A stretch of DNA of 64,000 nt from Bemisia tabaci (GCF_918797505.1 NC_092801.1:25760477-25824476), one strand, 5' to 3'. Positions 33,559 through 44,521 are shown, counted from the stretch's first letter. Numbers and translations are program-made. The notes: generated by a model from the letters alone, not told the origin.

Positions 33559-33683
33559 AAGAGGAGCTGGACGAATTCAATATTCACGTGTCGAGGTACA
33601 GGGTCGAGGAACTTGGTAAACTCACCAAAAGCACGAAATTCACGAAAAAGGAAATCCAGCTTATTTACAGAGGATTTAAACAG
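33559..33683 (+). CDS. KCNIP-like: KChIP-like calcium sensor, exon 2 (N-terminal helix region)
   Basis: 125 bp between acceptor TGTTGCAG and donor GTGAGT, entering in phase 1 and leaving in phase 0. It encodes EELDEFNIHVSRYRVEELGK and then LTKSTKFTKKEIQLIYRGFKQ. The KFTKKEIQ(x)(x)YRGFK block is a hallmark of neuronal calcium sensor proteins and especially KChIPs, where this segment forms the first helices and contacts the Kv4 channel N-terminus. Confidence 0.92.
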
Positions 33684-33924
33684 GTGAGTCTCACAGCGTT
33701 AATCAAATCTCACCAACATCGTAGTGTATCACTTTGATACGTGAAAATGCCAACTTTTATTGGGATGGAAATAATATTTGTTCCTACTCAAGCTTTGGAG
33801 GGACAACCAAAAATCTTGTTTGATATTTTTTAGACACCCCAATCACATACTTACTGCAAGTTCAACGGCAATCCAATATAACTTGAATATTCTCTTCTTG
33901 ACAGTAAAATTGTATCCCGTAAGT
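33684..33924 (+). other. KChIP intron 2 start
   Basis: Donor GTGAGTCT opens the intron. Nothing else recognised before the MITE at 33925. Confidence 0.5.
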
Positions 33925-34090
33925 TAGTGGCGTGGCGTGCTTTGCGATATATCGATTGTTATACCATTTAAACATATGGAAAAGGATCGGTAGACAGGGT
34001 GTTCGCAGCGAACACCTTAATAATCGAGTCTTTACCATACGTTTAAATGTTAGAACGTTCGATACATCGCAATTCACGCCACGCCACTGT
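33925..34090. mobile_element. MITE family 7, complete copy
   Basis: Ends AGTGGCGTGGCGTGCTTTGC and ATTCACGCCACGCCACT are inverted. ATATATCGATTG and GATACATCGCAA are subterminal. The interior has TTCGCAGCGAACACC, a small palindrome. Confidence 0.85.
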
Positions 34091-35051
34091 TAAATATATT
34101 TGAGTCACTTTATTCTGCACGATACTGTTGTTCGGTTATCAAACCGTTTGTATCAAGAGCAACGCATCGTGTGCAAAAGTAGTCATTTTTGGGAGCATAA
34201 TCATCAGCATCAGATATTTTTATATCCTTTCCTCCTTTGAAATGCAGTGACTTTTTTACAAGTCCATTAGAATTATTAACTAAGGGCATAGTTAATTTAT
34301 TCCTCTTTACTCCCTCTTTATTCCTCCCTACTCCCGTCTTTAACAATAAATGAACCAAACAAGAGACCATATGTAAAACCTGCATTTGTCAAAAATTGTT
34401 GGATGAATTGAAAAATGCTTGTGTGCAAGTTTTGAATTTTAGTGAGTTTTGAAATATAGAATATATATTCCTCTCAACAAGGAACGACTATTTCTGGCTC
34501 ATTTTTGAAAGCATCTAGCTGCTTAAGGAAACTAACAGCCTTTATTTCCCTTTGAAATAAGCCAGAATGAGTAGTTTCTGTAAATATAATCGGAAATATA
34601 ATCCATTAGGTTCCTCCTATCTGTAGAGAAGCAAAAATATTCTTCCTTTCTCAAGAGACCGTCTAAAATCATGAAACAAGGAGTTTCAACACATCAGTGT
34701 TAAAAAGCACGTCTTCATCAAGGTTTATATTAGTTGAAGGTAAATTGATTTCGAAAATGAACAAAAAACAAGCAGTGAACTCCAACACAATGTGTTGATA
34801 AGGCGCGTCATTAACTCGCACATATCAACCCCTTTAGTTTTCATTTACAGAGATTTCAAAACAGGCAAACAGCACAACAAGAGAATTCACGATCCAACAC
34901 TGCGAGGTCAAAGACGCACCTTGACGAGACCGTGTATTGTGAATGTAGAAAGCTATTCGATCGAATTTAAGTTTTTTGATCTGCCTCAAGCAAAATCTTA
35001 TCAGATTCTTGAAGAAAAGTGCTACGGAATAATTTAAGCGAAGAAAGGAAA
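34091..35051 (+). other. Intronic DNA, nothing certain
   Basis: No gene; the short frames 34110-34385 (minus) and 34792-35037 (plus) show no features. Confidence 0.35.
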
Positions 35052-36033
35052 AATTCTGTCGAACTCCTAGAAGATAAAGTCGATTTAAAGGTTTTCTGGG
35101 GCTAAAATACCCAAATCACCGGTAGTAAAAATCCCGTTATATTATTGAAAAGAAATTGACTCGATATAAATGCAATTGCATTAAAGACGTCTTGATTTTG
35201 TTATTTTAAACGTCTTTCCATGCAAAGAAGTTCAACCATGTCGTTGCTTTATTCATTCATGAATTGAAAGTAAGCAATCTACATCCCGAAAATCTACTGA
35301 TTTGCCGTAAAAAATTGCAGAAACTTGATATACCAGGTCGATGCACCCACTCGTTGAATTTACCAACCAATTTCGTGAGTGCAAATGTGTAAAAATCAAT
35401 ATGCTATAGTCATTTTGGGTGCATTTATTTTTCATGAAACAATAATAATTTCAATCCCGAAAAACCATCAATTTTCCGTATAAAATCGAAAAAATCAAAA
35501 TATGTCGACTCCCCGACGTGAAAATTAGATTCTACGTGTGTAAATACTTATGTATCGATATGCTGAACAGAAACTATGTGTGGACACAGTCAGAAGCCCG
35601 CGGCAACATTAATTCAACAGAAAAACTGTAAAAATTAGATCGGATTTTAGCCGCTTTGCCCGCCTCTCCTCGTTACTTACAACAAACCGTTCTTATACTC
35701 ATCTCAAAATTTTTCTCAGAGCTTTGGGTTATTATCAGCTTCCATTTAAACTCCGGTTCGATGGCCGAATCGGCTGCCAAAAAAGCAAGCCACTGTTGAA
35801 GGGTTCTATGAGAAATTCGTGATATTATCGGCTCTCAGGAAATCACCCCATGGCTAAAATTGGTGGTATAAATGTTTAAGTTCTTAAAATAATCGTATTC
35901 AAGAAACTAAGGAATTAAACTATGGAGTCAATTTCTTTTTAATAATATAACGGGATTTACTACCGGTGATTTAGCTATTATAGCCCCAGAATACTTTTAA
36001 AGCGGCTTTGCGTTCCAGAATCTCGACGGAATT
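35052..36033. mobile_element. 982-bp element with ~105-bp terminal inverted repeats
   Basis: Left AATTCTGTCGAACTCCTAGA ... TCTGGGGCTAAAATACCC ... CACCGGTAGTAAAAATCCCG is mirrored by right CGGGATTTACTACCGGTG ... CAGAATCTCGACGGAATT. The interior has two diverged CCCGAAAAxxCxxxxATTTxCCGTA blocks. No transposase; a non-autonomous DNA transposon seen once in this window. Confidence 0.85.
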
Positions 36034-36559
36034 TTTTTTTTTTTTTTTTTTGGCTTAAACGATTCAAGAGACATTGTAGTTAAAAATATAACGATTTTTC
36101 GATTTGGACGTATAAAAAATGTTTAACTCGTTCAGGCACACCGTGTATTGTATGGAGTACTGCTGTTATTCGACCGTTGTCTTCAGGTCAAAATTCTTAC
36201 AAAGAAGCCCCTTGCAAGAGGCGAATTTTTTGTAATTTCTCCCAGTTTTTTCAGCGTTAGGTATATAAATGAATTGCTTGTCAAATTCTGAGGTCAATTA
36301 TATTTAATTGTAATTTATACTTTCTTTTTTTCCCCTTCATTTTATTTTTCGTATCGAGAAGTCGAGGTTTTGTTGATTTCTTCGGATTTCGATTACTGTA
36401 ACTTCTCTTCTATTCGGCCGATTTTTATGAATGAGGTCTCTTTTTATTTGTGTTTTAACGGAGAGTAAGGAAAAAATTGCTAAATACACGCGAAACAATT
36501 TTTTTTGAAAATTGGACGAATCCTAGCGTGACGGTGAAATGGTTAATGAAGCGTGAGTA
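36034..36559 (+). other. Intronic AT-rich DNA
   Basis: It begins in a run of T at the end of the preceding element. Nothing else recognised. Confidence 0.35.
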
Positions 36560-36850
36560 ATTGGGGTACGGGTATCGGCCGCGTTGGGACCCAAGGCCCA
36601 TTGTTCTTCGTGACGCCGACGCAGTGATCAGGAGCGTGGGGACGAGAGGGCTGAGTGGACTCCTGTATGAGCCAGGTTTAGCAAATGGTCTAATGAGTCT
36701 CGAGGCTCATCACAGATTGCACTTACCACTATCCTGCTGGCCCCGGCTATCAGAGCAAGGAGTACCAACTTTTGAAAAGGATAACAGTGGTGTGGAGATA
36801 TGTCAAAGCAACGTTTTGAACAAAACGGAGTGAGTGAAATTCTCATTCAA
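36560..36850. other. Unassigned GC-richer segment in intron 2
   Basis: About 290 bp with higher GC than the surrounding intron and an open frame of 90 codons (36561-36833, plus). No recognised domain, and no clear splice sites in a phase that would join the KChIP exons. Possibly an unrecognised repeat or a lineage-specific exon. Confidence 0.3.
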
Positions 36851-37511
36851 GGAGTGCCGAACTGGTCAGCCATCCTCGAATCAGTTCGCTTGCTTCCGCT
36901 TATATATGCATATTTTAAATCAGCGCGTCGTACTCTTAGGCTTTTTTTAAAAAAACCAAGTAACGTAGACTCTTGGTATTCACTGCACATAAACTAGCGA
37001 GCCCCAGAATGAGAAACAACTTTAAATCATAATTATTGACGGATAAATAAACTTTTTACACGCTTTGGAAAATCTCAGAAGTTCGCGGTAGTCACTTTTC
37101 GGTAAGGAACTAAGGGACTCGGTTATTGTATCGAGCAGGGTTCGAAACGATCGCAAAGGCGGTATACTACGTATACGCGCCAAAAATACGTATCTTGATT
37201 GCAAGTCAGATTAGGTTGGTTCAGTTAGGTCACGCAACTAAACGAACTCTCCGGCAAAGCTGGAAGTATCACTCGAATTGAAGGCGTTTCAATCCTCCTG
37301 GACAATACAGCAGATTTAACTTTGAGACAAAGTTTTAATTTATCTCAACATTCAATGTTTCGGTGTTAAGAGCATGTAAGTGGCTCCTCCCAGATGAGGA
37401 AATAGTAATAAAAAGTTAGAGGGAACAAAATCGAATTTCAAAACTGAAACGAGTAAGGGAGAAATACTAAGTATGAATCAAAATTTTCACCTTGCGGTTT
37501 AATATTTTCAG
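36851..37511 (+). other. End of KChIP intron 2
   Basis: Nothing recognised except a CAGATGAGG-type block near 37390 and the acceptor TAATATTTTCAG before exon 3. Confidence 0.35.
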
Positions 37512-37581
37512 GAATGCCCGACAGGAATGGTCGACGAGGAGTCATTCAAGCATATTTTCTCTCAATTTTTTCCACAAGGAG
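37512..37581 (+). CDS. KCNIP-like: KChIP-like calcium sensor, exon 3 (EF-hand 1 region)
   Basis: 70 bp between TTTTCAG and GTAGGT, phase 0 to phase 1. It encodes [20 protein letters not shown] then PQG. The Cys-Pro pair in the first EF-hand loop, which disables calcium binding there, is diagnostic for the neuronal calcium sensor family. Confidence 0.92.
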
Positions 37582-37849
37582 GTAGGTACCATTTATTTAG
37601 CCATAACTACTAAAAATATCCTCATGTCCCTTTTTATTGTGTAATGCTTGGAAGTGAAAGCCGATAAGGGGTCATTCAGTTTTTCATTCACACAGGACGT
37701 ACTTTTGACATCGCCGTGAGCAGTGACAATTTTGCAAGTTGACCGCGCTGTTTTCCTCCGTTTAAATCCATTAAAAATATTAATTTAGGTCAGGCAAGCT
37801 GCCTCACCGAGAATCGATTACTTTACGTACATTTAAATGGAGGATAACA

Positions 37850-38260
37850 CACTGAAAAAAATTATCGGCGTTTTTACCAAGGTCCGTTGGTACCTTTACC
37901 ATCTTACTTTTTTACCAATTATTGGTAATTTTACCAAGACAGACTGGTGAGCTTACCTAAATACCGGTATTTTTACTGTTTTTTTCAGGTAAGAATACCA
38001 CTTTTATTGGTAATCAATTCTCGGTAACTTTGCCATTTTATCTCGGTAATTTACCACAGTCGATAAAAAATATTGGCGTTTTTACCAAGGTCCAGTAAAA
38101 TTACCGAGAAAGTTCAATAATTTTACAGAGATTTCTCGGTAAAATTACCAATTCCACAAATGGTAATTTTACCAAGAAAAAACTGGGATCAAATAGAATC
38201 CTGAATTCCTTGGTAATTTTACCGTTTTCTTGGTAAATACACCGAAATTTTTCTTCAGTG
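37850..38260. mobile_element. MITE family 2, copy 2
   Basis: Near-identical to 786-1197 across the full length: starts CACTGAAAAAAATTATCGGC, ends TTCTTCAGTG. Confidence 0.9.
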
Positions 38261-38619
38261 CAAGATATCGATCCGGTCAATATTCCGCTCTCTCGATTCG
38301 AAGCGAAGTTCCAACCTGCGGGTCGATCGTTGAATCGTTATCGAATGCTTCCGATCGATAAATCCCTATCTTAACAATGCTATATCTCGATCAAGGTCAT
38401 TCGATATCGATTCAACAATCGAGGAGCAGGAGCCGTTGCCCGGGCATTCGTGGAGCCCGGGGCTTGATTGGCTCCGCTTTTATTTGATAGGAGATAAATA
38501 AAGCGTGGAGCGTGTTCGGCTTTTGTTTGCATCTTGTTTGAATAACCCAATGAGTCGCTACCGCTGGCGAATTATAAGGACGCGGCGCACGCTGCGTCTT
38601 GAGAGCCCCCGGCTATACC
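38261..38619 (+). other. Intronic DNA rich in ATCGA
   Basis: 38265-38430 contains many ATCGAT/TCGAT blocks (for example GATATCGAT, TCGATCGTTGAATCG). Function unknown. Confidence 0.35.
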
Positions 38620-38677
38620 TGCCCCCCTGCCCCCTGCCCCCCTGCCCCCCTGCCCCCCCCGCTGCCCCTTCCCCCGA
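38620..38677. repeat. C-rich microsatellite (CCCCCTG)n
   Basis: Repeated CCCCCTGCCC units on the plus strand. Confidence 0.85.
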
Positions 38678-38800
38678 CCCTCGTTCCATCCCTGATCCCG
38701 CGGGATTCCCGGATATGTGCAGGTGCTGCGCCAGGTCTCAAGGCTCAGATTGAATGCAGATTATGAGAGGAGCCCGCGTTGCCTTTCTCCCGGAGAAATG

Positions 38801-38917
38801 CAGTGCTTTGCGATAGATCGATTAATCTGTCATTTAAACATATGGAAGAGGATTGATTAACAGGGTGCTTGCAGTGATCATCTTAATGATCGATTCTTTA
38901 CCACGGATTCAAATAGG
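38801..38917. mobile_element. MITE family 7, left part, split by element G copy C
   Basis: CAGTGCTTTGCGATAGATCG through TACCACGGATTCAAATAGG matches the family. The remainder (ATATCGATAATCGATCATTC ... CGCCACGC) resumes at 42761-42793. Alignment to the intact copy 46886-47031 locates the insertion point to within about two bases. Confidence 0.85.
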
Positions 38918-39080
38918 AACAAGTTGGTTTTTGCAATCGCTAGCGATAGCAATATTCGTCATGGGAACTTTTGCTTCTGGGATATGAAAATTTTAAGGTA
39001 CAGTTCGTTTGTAGTATCTTCAGAATTGAAGGGGCTATGTAATTTTGTGTCGACATCTCTTTTTTAACATTTTTAATTTT

Positions 39081-41058
39081 TTTACTTTCTCGCTCCCCTA
39101 GGGTAGAGAGGAAGTATTGTCATCCTCCAAGAAAAAAAAAAAAAAAAAGTTGAAATTTCATCATTTCTAGACGTTTTAAGGTCCCAGGAGTCAAAATAAC
39201 CATACTTGAAAAAATGTGTGTCCGTCCGTCCGGCGTCCCCCAAATCTGTCTACAGCGATATCTCAGAATCTATCTGTTCGATTTCATTCAAAATTCTCAC
39301 AGAACACCATATTTATGGTCTCCTTATGCACGTCCAACGATTTTGGGGTACGCTAAAATTTGGGGGGGCTAGGGTCAAATTGGGTTAAAGGTCCATTTTC
39401 AGCAAAATCACACGGAAAGCTCATTTTGAGGGACCGTAAATTTTGAAAAATGCCTTTAATTCTTTAAAAGTGGGCATCAAGCACATCACCTGGGTCATTA
39501 ATTTAAGTTCCTACAAGATCTTTGGACTAATCTCAAAATTCAAGGGATTACGAGGCCCAAAAGTAGGGCACTTTGCTCTGCGACATCACACAAACAACTC
39601 ATTTTCAAAGACTGTAAATTTGAAAAAAAAATGCCTTTCATTTCTTCGAAAGTTGGCATAAGAGCACCACCTGGTTCAATAATGTAAGTTCCTATGAGGT
39701 CTTTGGACTAAACTAAAAATTGAAGGGTTACGCGTCATATAGCGAGGAGAGCACTTCGGTCACACGGAGAGCTCATGGACTGTAGATTTTGAAAAAATGC
39801 CTTTAATTCTTTGAAAGTTGGCTCAAAAGCACCATCTGAGTCATTAATTTAAGTTCCTAAAGGATTCTTGGACTAATCTCATAATTGCAGAGGGGCCGAT
39901 AGGAAACGCTCAATTCTCTGATAAATGAGTCGGAACGCTTCTAGATAATAGCAGCAAACGCTTTGAGTCAGGTGAAACCTAGGAATTCAAATGCATTATA
40001 TAATGCATCATATACTATTTCCAAAATTACTCCGTAGGTATACACCAAGCAAAATTAGACAACTAATTAGGTAGGTAAGTACTTACAATATACATATAGT
40101 TACTATTAGTCATCAAGCTGACGCAAGAACTGACACTTACATCTTTATTAAATACTAATATGTTTGTTGTTAATGAATTTAGAATCCCGGCAGATTCCAT
40201 CTTTCGCGGTTCCTTTTTACGAGGTACTAAGCACAAATATAATATAATAATACGGCACAAATATGACTGATTTAATGCTTGTTACTTAATAAAGGAGGTT
40301 ATAAATTGTTAGAACCCGAGGTTTGGTTGAAGGAGATGGCGCTCTCAGCGCTCTCTATTGTTTTCGCTTTGAATTACAGGGATACGCGGTAAGGAGATGG
40401 CGCTCCTGGCGGGCGTGTGGTGAACCTTCCAGCAGGTAGATTCGCCCGCCAAATTTAAAATTTGGGAGATGCTAAGCGAAAACCGTTTAGATTTAAGACT
40501 ATTTGAACATCGAATAGTCATTCTACCCATTCAAGTAGATATTTGATGGCTTTTGACCGTGCTTAAGGAGAGATTATAATATAAAATCGTATCTGAAGTA
40601 TGATGTCAATGAATCTAATGGATCCTAATGAATCGTAGAAAAGCTAAGATTTTTACGGATCGCCATCTTTGACAGGAGACTTTGTTAACCAATTACATAT
40701 TTAATTGAAGATGCCTCATAAAATCAACAAGTTGAGGCCGAATATATGAATTCATCACATATCGCGAAGACATTTACAATAAAGTTCAGTGGTTTGAATA
40801 AAAATTTCATAACTATTATCCTGTGATCAAAATTCCAATCAAACTTTATGATTTTGTAAAATTGGCAGTATTTTTCTAAATATTCCAGTAAAAGTGTCTA
40901 TGCCGGCGCGAAGCGCCGGCTCGAGCGAGAAAGTCCCGTGCGGTCCCCGCACCAATCCGCTAAGCGGATGGGGGGGGCGAAGCCCCCCAAATGCCGGCGC
41001 GTAGCGCCGGTACGCGGCGCGAAGCGCCGCGCATAAATTGGCCGGAGGCCAATTTTTT
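39081..41058 (+). mobile_element. ~1.98-kb insertion in element G: tandem-unit block followed by hairpin array
   Basis: It interrupts element G in a T run: the family reads AATTTTTTTTCTTTGCATAC, while here AATTTTTTT is followed by ACTTTCTCGCTCCCCTAGGG and the family resumes at CTTTGCATAC near 41061. It starts with CTAGGGTAGAGAGGAAGTAT and GTGTGTCCGTCCGTCCG, followed by three diverged ~175-bp units (about 39437-39880) with TTGAAAAATGCCTTTAATTC and TCTTTGGACTAATCTCAAAA. After ~1 kb of unassigned sequence it ends in the seven-hairpin array. No protein recognised; class unknown. Confidence 0.75.
40902..41055. repeat. Array of seven perfect hairpins with three-base loops
   Basis: Consecutive stem-loop-stems: GCCGGCGC-GAA (40902-40920), GTGCGG-TCC (40938-40952), ATCCGC-TAA (40955-40969), GGGGGGC-GAA (40972-40988), CCGGCGC-GTA (40994-41010), CGCGGCGC-GAA (41013-41031) and AAATTGGCC-GGA (41035-41055). 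Each is followed by the exact reverse complement of its stem. All stems are 6-9 bp without mismatch and all loops are three bases. Very GC-rich against an AT-rich background. Confidence 0.95.
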
Positions 41059-41312
41059 TTTCTTTGCATACAAGAAAGCTGTTATTAACCAATTATTTAT
41101 TTTCGTTGGATTATGTATGGTTTTTGGAAGTTAACGCATTTAACTTTCAGTTTCGTTTTTTCGACGTAAAGTATGATATTTTTACTCTACGCATATGCCC
41201 AAATACGCATCTTAAGTGACCTATGTGCTTCCTAAGTTCCCATTTTTTTCATTCAAATAGATGTAACTGAAATGTTAGATGTGGACTACCTATACTACTT
41301 TCATGTCATTGC

Positions 41313-41313
41313 T

Positions 41314-41348
<35 letters not shown>

Positions 41349-41364
41349 TTAATTTATTTATTTA
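41313..41364. repeat. (TTTA)n microsatellite
   Basis: About 13 TTTA repeats inside the long-subfamily block of element G. Confidence 0.95.
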
Positions 41365-41950
41365 CTTTTTGCGTAGGTATAAATTGTTATTTTTTGCTGA
41401 ATTTTGGAAAAAATATTGCTTTAAGAACGTGGAATGTAAATTAATTTTATTGAAAAAAGAAAATACCATCATTAATTTGGGCGAACAGAGAAAATATACA
41501 TCAATATTTGGGTCAACATCTCCCTGATTATATAAAGGATGAATATATTAGTATTTCTGTATCAAAAAACTTAGCTTTTGTCTTCAGAGATACAATGATT
41601 CTAGTCTCAGTCAATTTGTTTTATTGAAAAAACAAAAAAACAAACAATAAAAAAAAAAAAAAAAAAAAAACAACTGAAATGTTAGACATACTATTTTCAT
41701 GTCTTTCTATTTGTATCAACTATTTTTGCTTAACTTACGAACGTTGAATGCAAATTAACTTTATTGAAAAAAGAAAATAACGTCATTAATTTGGGGGAAC
41801 ATGTGGCTGATTATATGAAGGAGGTATATTCCAGTATTTTTGTTTAACATATTAACTCACGAGAAAAAGTTCGTACATTTATCATCTAGTATTAATTATT
41901 TTTTGATGATTAGTCTAAAACATTCAACACAACCATTAAAAAGTAACACC

Positions 41951-42033
41951 TATCGTCGGGTATCGAACTCCCGATCGCCTATTGCCCGCACTTTAACAAA
42001 AAATTGCGGCGGTTTAGTCAACTAGGCGATAAC
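41951..42033 (-). ncRNA. tRNA-like segment (element G, copy C)
   Basis: On the minus strand: CGCCTAGTTGACTAAACC (A-box region) and GGGAGTTCGATACCCGAC (B-box region and T-arm). Close to the version in copy A and unlike copies B and D. Not a functional tRNA. Confidence 0.5.
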
Positions 42034-42811
42034 GGATCGACGTGAGACGGAGTAAAAATAGCATACAAAAGACTCGAGCAATGGGCGGGACTTATCAGAA
42101 GAGACCTTCACGCATTGTTGCTTATAAGAGAAATGAGCTAAGCGCATTTCTCTGTGAGACATTGTTTGCCTATGCTTTCATGTGTCACAAGGTTCATCTC
42201 ACCATGCATTTGCTATCGCGGCAGTAAACTGAGGCAATATTTCTGTATTCATGGATTAAATCCATCAATCGAGTTCTGATTTTGGCTCATATATCCGTAA
42301 CGGGTCCTCCAGAGCAATTTTCCACCTTGTACGATGGTTATTATTTCTTTATTTCTATTTGTAAAATTTGAGGTGGGATAATGGCGGCTTCTCAAGAGCA
42401 ACGAGGTAGGCGATCTTTTGCACCAACGAACAGAAAACTGATGGCGAAAAATAACCAATCGAAACCTCCCAAAAAAAAGAATTTGCCTAAAAACGGAACT
42501 TCGTGGTTCTGCGCAGATTTACCAGTCAGACACGACATCTCAAGGTGGAAAAAAACTCGCTGAAAGCGAATTTTAGCAATCAACACAACTTGACGTAGAG
42601 ACATGATTGGCTAAAAAATACAACGGTTTTTGATACATCGGAAAATCAACCAAAAATCGGAGACTGGGCGAAACGCTCAAGGTCGCAGAGGTATAGGGAA
42701 TCCCATAGCGAAAGCAACGGAACGATTGTAATATCATGGGGAACTCCGTTCCCATGACAAAATATCGATAATCGATCATTCGCGCCACGCTCCTGCCTGA
42801 GACCTCTCATT

Positions 42812-43562
42812 CTGCGGTCATTCATAAGGAAGAACGCCATATGAACATTCGAGAGTTGCCAAATTTCCCTGAATAAAATGTTTCTTTTTAAGGAAATTTA
42901 TGAATATTTTTCCTTGAAATTTTCAGGAACTTTAGTGAAATTGCAAACACAATGGAGATGTTGCATGTGTGAGGAATTTGCAATTTGACTATTGATTCTT
43001 TCGTAAAAGTTTGCGAGAAACACGATGGTGCCAATGGTTATCACTGAAATCAACTCCCAAGCTCAAAAAAAGCTTCCGAGTTGAGGCCAAAATTGAGGGT
43101 ATATCCCACGCTATCCTGAGAGTCCACCTCTACATCAAGACAAACTCTCCATGCAAAGATAGGGAGCAAATACATTGACAGGGCTGCCACTTTATTTGGG
43201 GACTCTAAAACTGAAAACACGGCAACCCTGCTAATTTAAATGCTCCCTATCTTTGCATAGGGAGTTTGATATCGGACTTTCAGGAAAGAGTGGGATATTC
43301 CCTCCATTGTGGCCTCAACTTGAAAGCTTTTTTTTGAGCTTGGAAGTTGATTTCAGAGAAAACCAGTGGCACCATCGTGTTTTTCGCGAACTTTTACGTA
43401 AGAATCAACAGTTAAATCGCAAAATCCTCACACATGCAAAATCTCCATTATCTGAAAAATTGAAAGAAAAATGTTTATATGTTTACCAGAAAATTCGTGT
43501 TTGGGAAATGTAAATTTGGCAACGTTTGAAGGTTCATACGGCGTTTTCCCGTAGAATGGCAG
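42812..43562. mobile_element. MITE family 3 split by foldback element family 4
   Basis: Left part 42812-42950 (GAACGCCATATGAACATTCG, TGAATATTTTTCCTTGAAAT) and right part 43450-43562 (AAATTTGGCAACGTTTGAAG, GGCGTTTTCCCGTAGAATGG) together make one ~250-bp family-3 element, interrupted by 42951-43449. Confidence 0.8.
42951..43449. mobile_element. Foldback element family 4, copy 3
   Basis: AATGGAGATGTTGCATGTGT at the left; CACATGCAAAATCTCCATT at the right; arms as in the 4922-5432 copy. Confidence 0.85.
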
Positions 43563-44058
43563 CATAGTTCCGTTTGGTAGAATGTAAAATCTCGCTTTCA
43601 CAGTTCCACAAAAGGAGTCCCGCCCATTTTTGCATCGTTTCATATACATTTTTTCAGAGCACACCCCATCTTTCTCACTCGTCTAAAGTTCCGTTTAGCT
43701 GAAATACGTCCAACCAGAATTTCTCATGTCCTTCAGCGCACTGCTGTTTAATTGATCTAACCGTCCTCCAAATAGCCCTAAAGGACTCTCACACAAGATC
43801 AATTAAGTCGGACATGTCCCAGGAGGATGGAATCCTGTCCAACCATTCTTTTGATTTCCTCGGCGATCTCTGACCCGGCACGGACGATAATTCTCCCCCC
43901 CTCCCCGCCCCCTCGCCATCTCATCCGCCATGTAGCGCCGGAGGGGAAAATATGACAAATTGGTTGGCTATCAGTTTGCGAGCTGCTTCATTACAAGGCA
44001 TCAACGTGGAGACATACATTCCATCTTCCGGAATGCCCCAAGGCAAGGCAGGAGTGCA
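43563..44058 (+). other. Intronic DNA, nothing recognised
   Basis: It contains a C-rich spot at 43890-43920 only. Confidence 0.35.
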
Positions 44059-44308
44059 CTACAGTGCTTAGGAAGATCGCCGTATGAACATCCGAGGGTT
44101 GCCAAATTTCCTCCAATGAAATGTTCATTTTGGAAGGAAGTTATGCATATTTTTCCTTCAAATTTCCAGAAATTTGAGGAGAGTGCGAACAAAATTTTCG
44201 GAAAAATTTGTATGAAAATATTCACAATTTGTCTGTAAATTTGAATTTTATTGAAGGAAATATGGCAACATCCGAAGGCTTGTACGGCGTTTTTTCTTAG
44301 CGCGGCAG
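44059..44308. mobile_element. MITE family 3, copy
   Basis: Left end CTACAGTGCTTAGGAAGATC and right end GCGTTTTTTCTTAGCGCGGC, with the TTTTGGAAGGAAGT interior that serves as the target-site reference for the insertion at 51975. Confidence 0.85.
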
Positions 44309-44521
44309 TGTAGTCTGAGCTCTATGTGACGGGAGGGGTGGGGGATTACTATGATATGAGGAATGGAGTTATTAAAGATGGGAACAGTCAGTATGTTCGC
44401 CATGTGTCTTCCTTGTAGACTTGCCTCCCTTATGCGTCTTTATCTTGTTACGGTTTTAGTTCTCTCTGAAGGACCTCCATAAGGAAGTTAAAGAAGAAAC
44501 TACATTGGTACAAGATTGTAT

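Larger units (their letters stand above)
38918..42760 (+). mobile_element. Composite element G, copy C (long subfamily, with a ~2-kb insert)
   Basis: Ends as in the other copies. It is inserted in a family-7 MITE, which fixes both boundaries. It retains the ~640-bp internal block (about 41246-41882) shared with copy A. That block is itself a diverged tandem duplication: AACTGAAATGTTAGA and AAAAAAGAAAATA blocks occur twice. The mariner target site is empty here (GTATGATATT at 41171). About 1.98 kb at 39081-41058 is foreign to the family. Confidence 0.85.
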
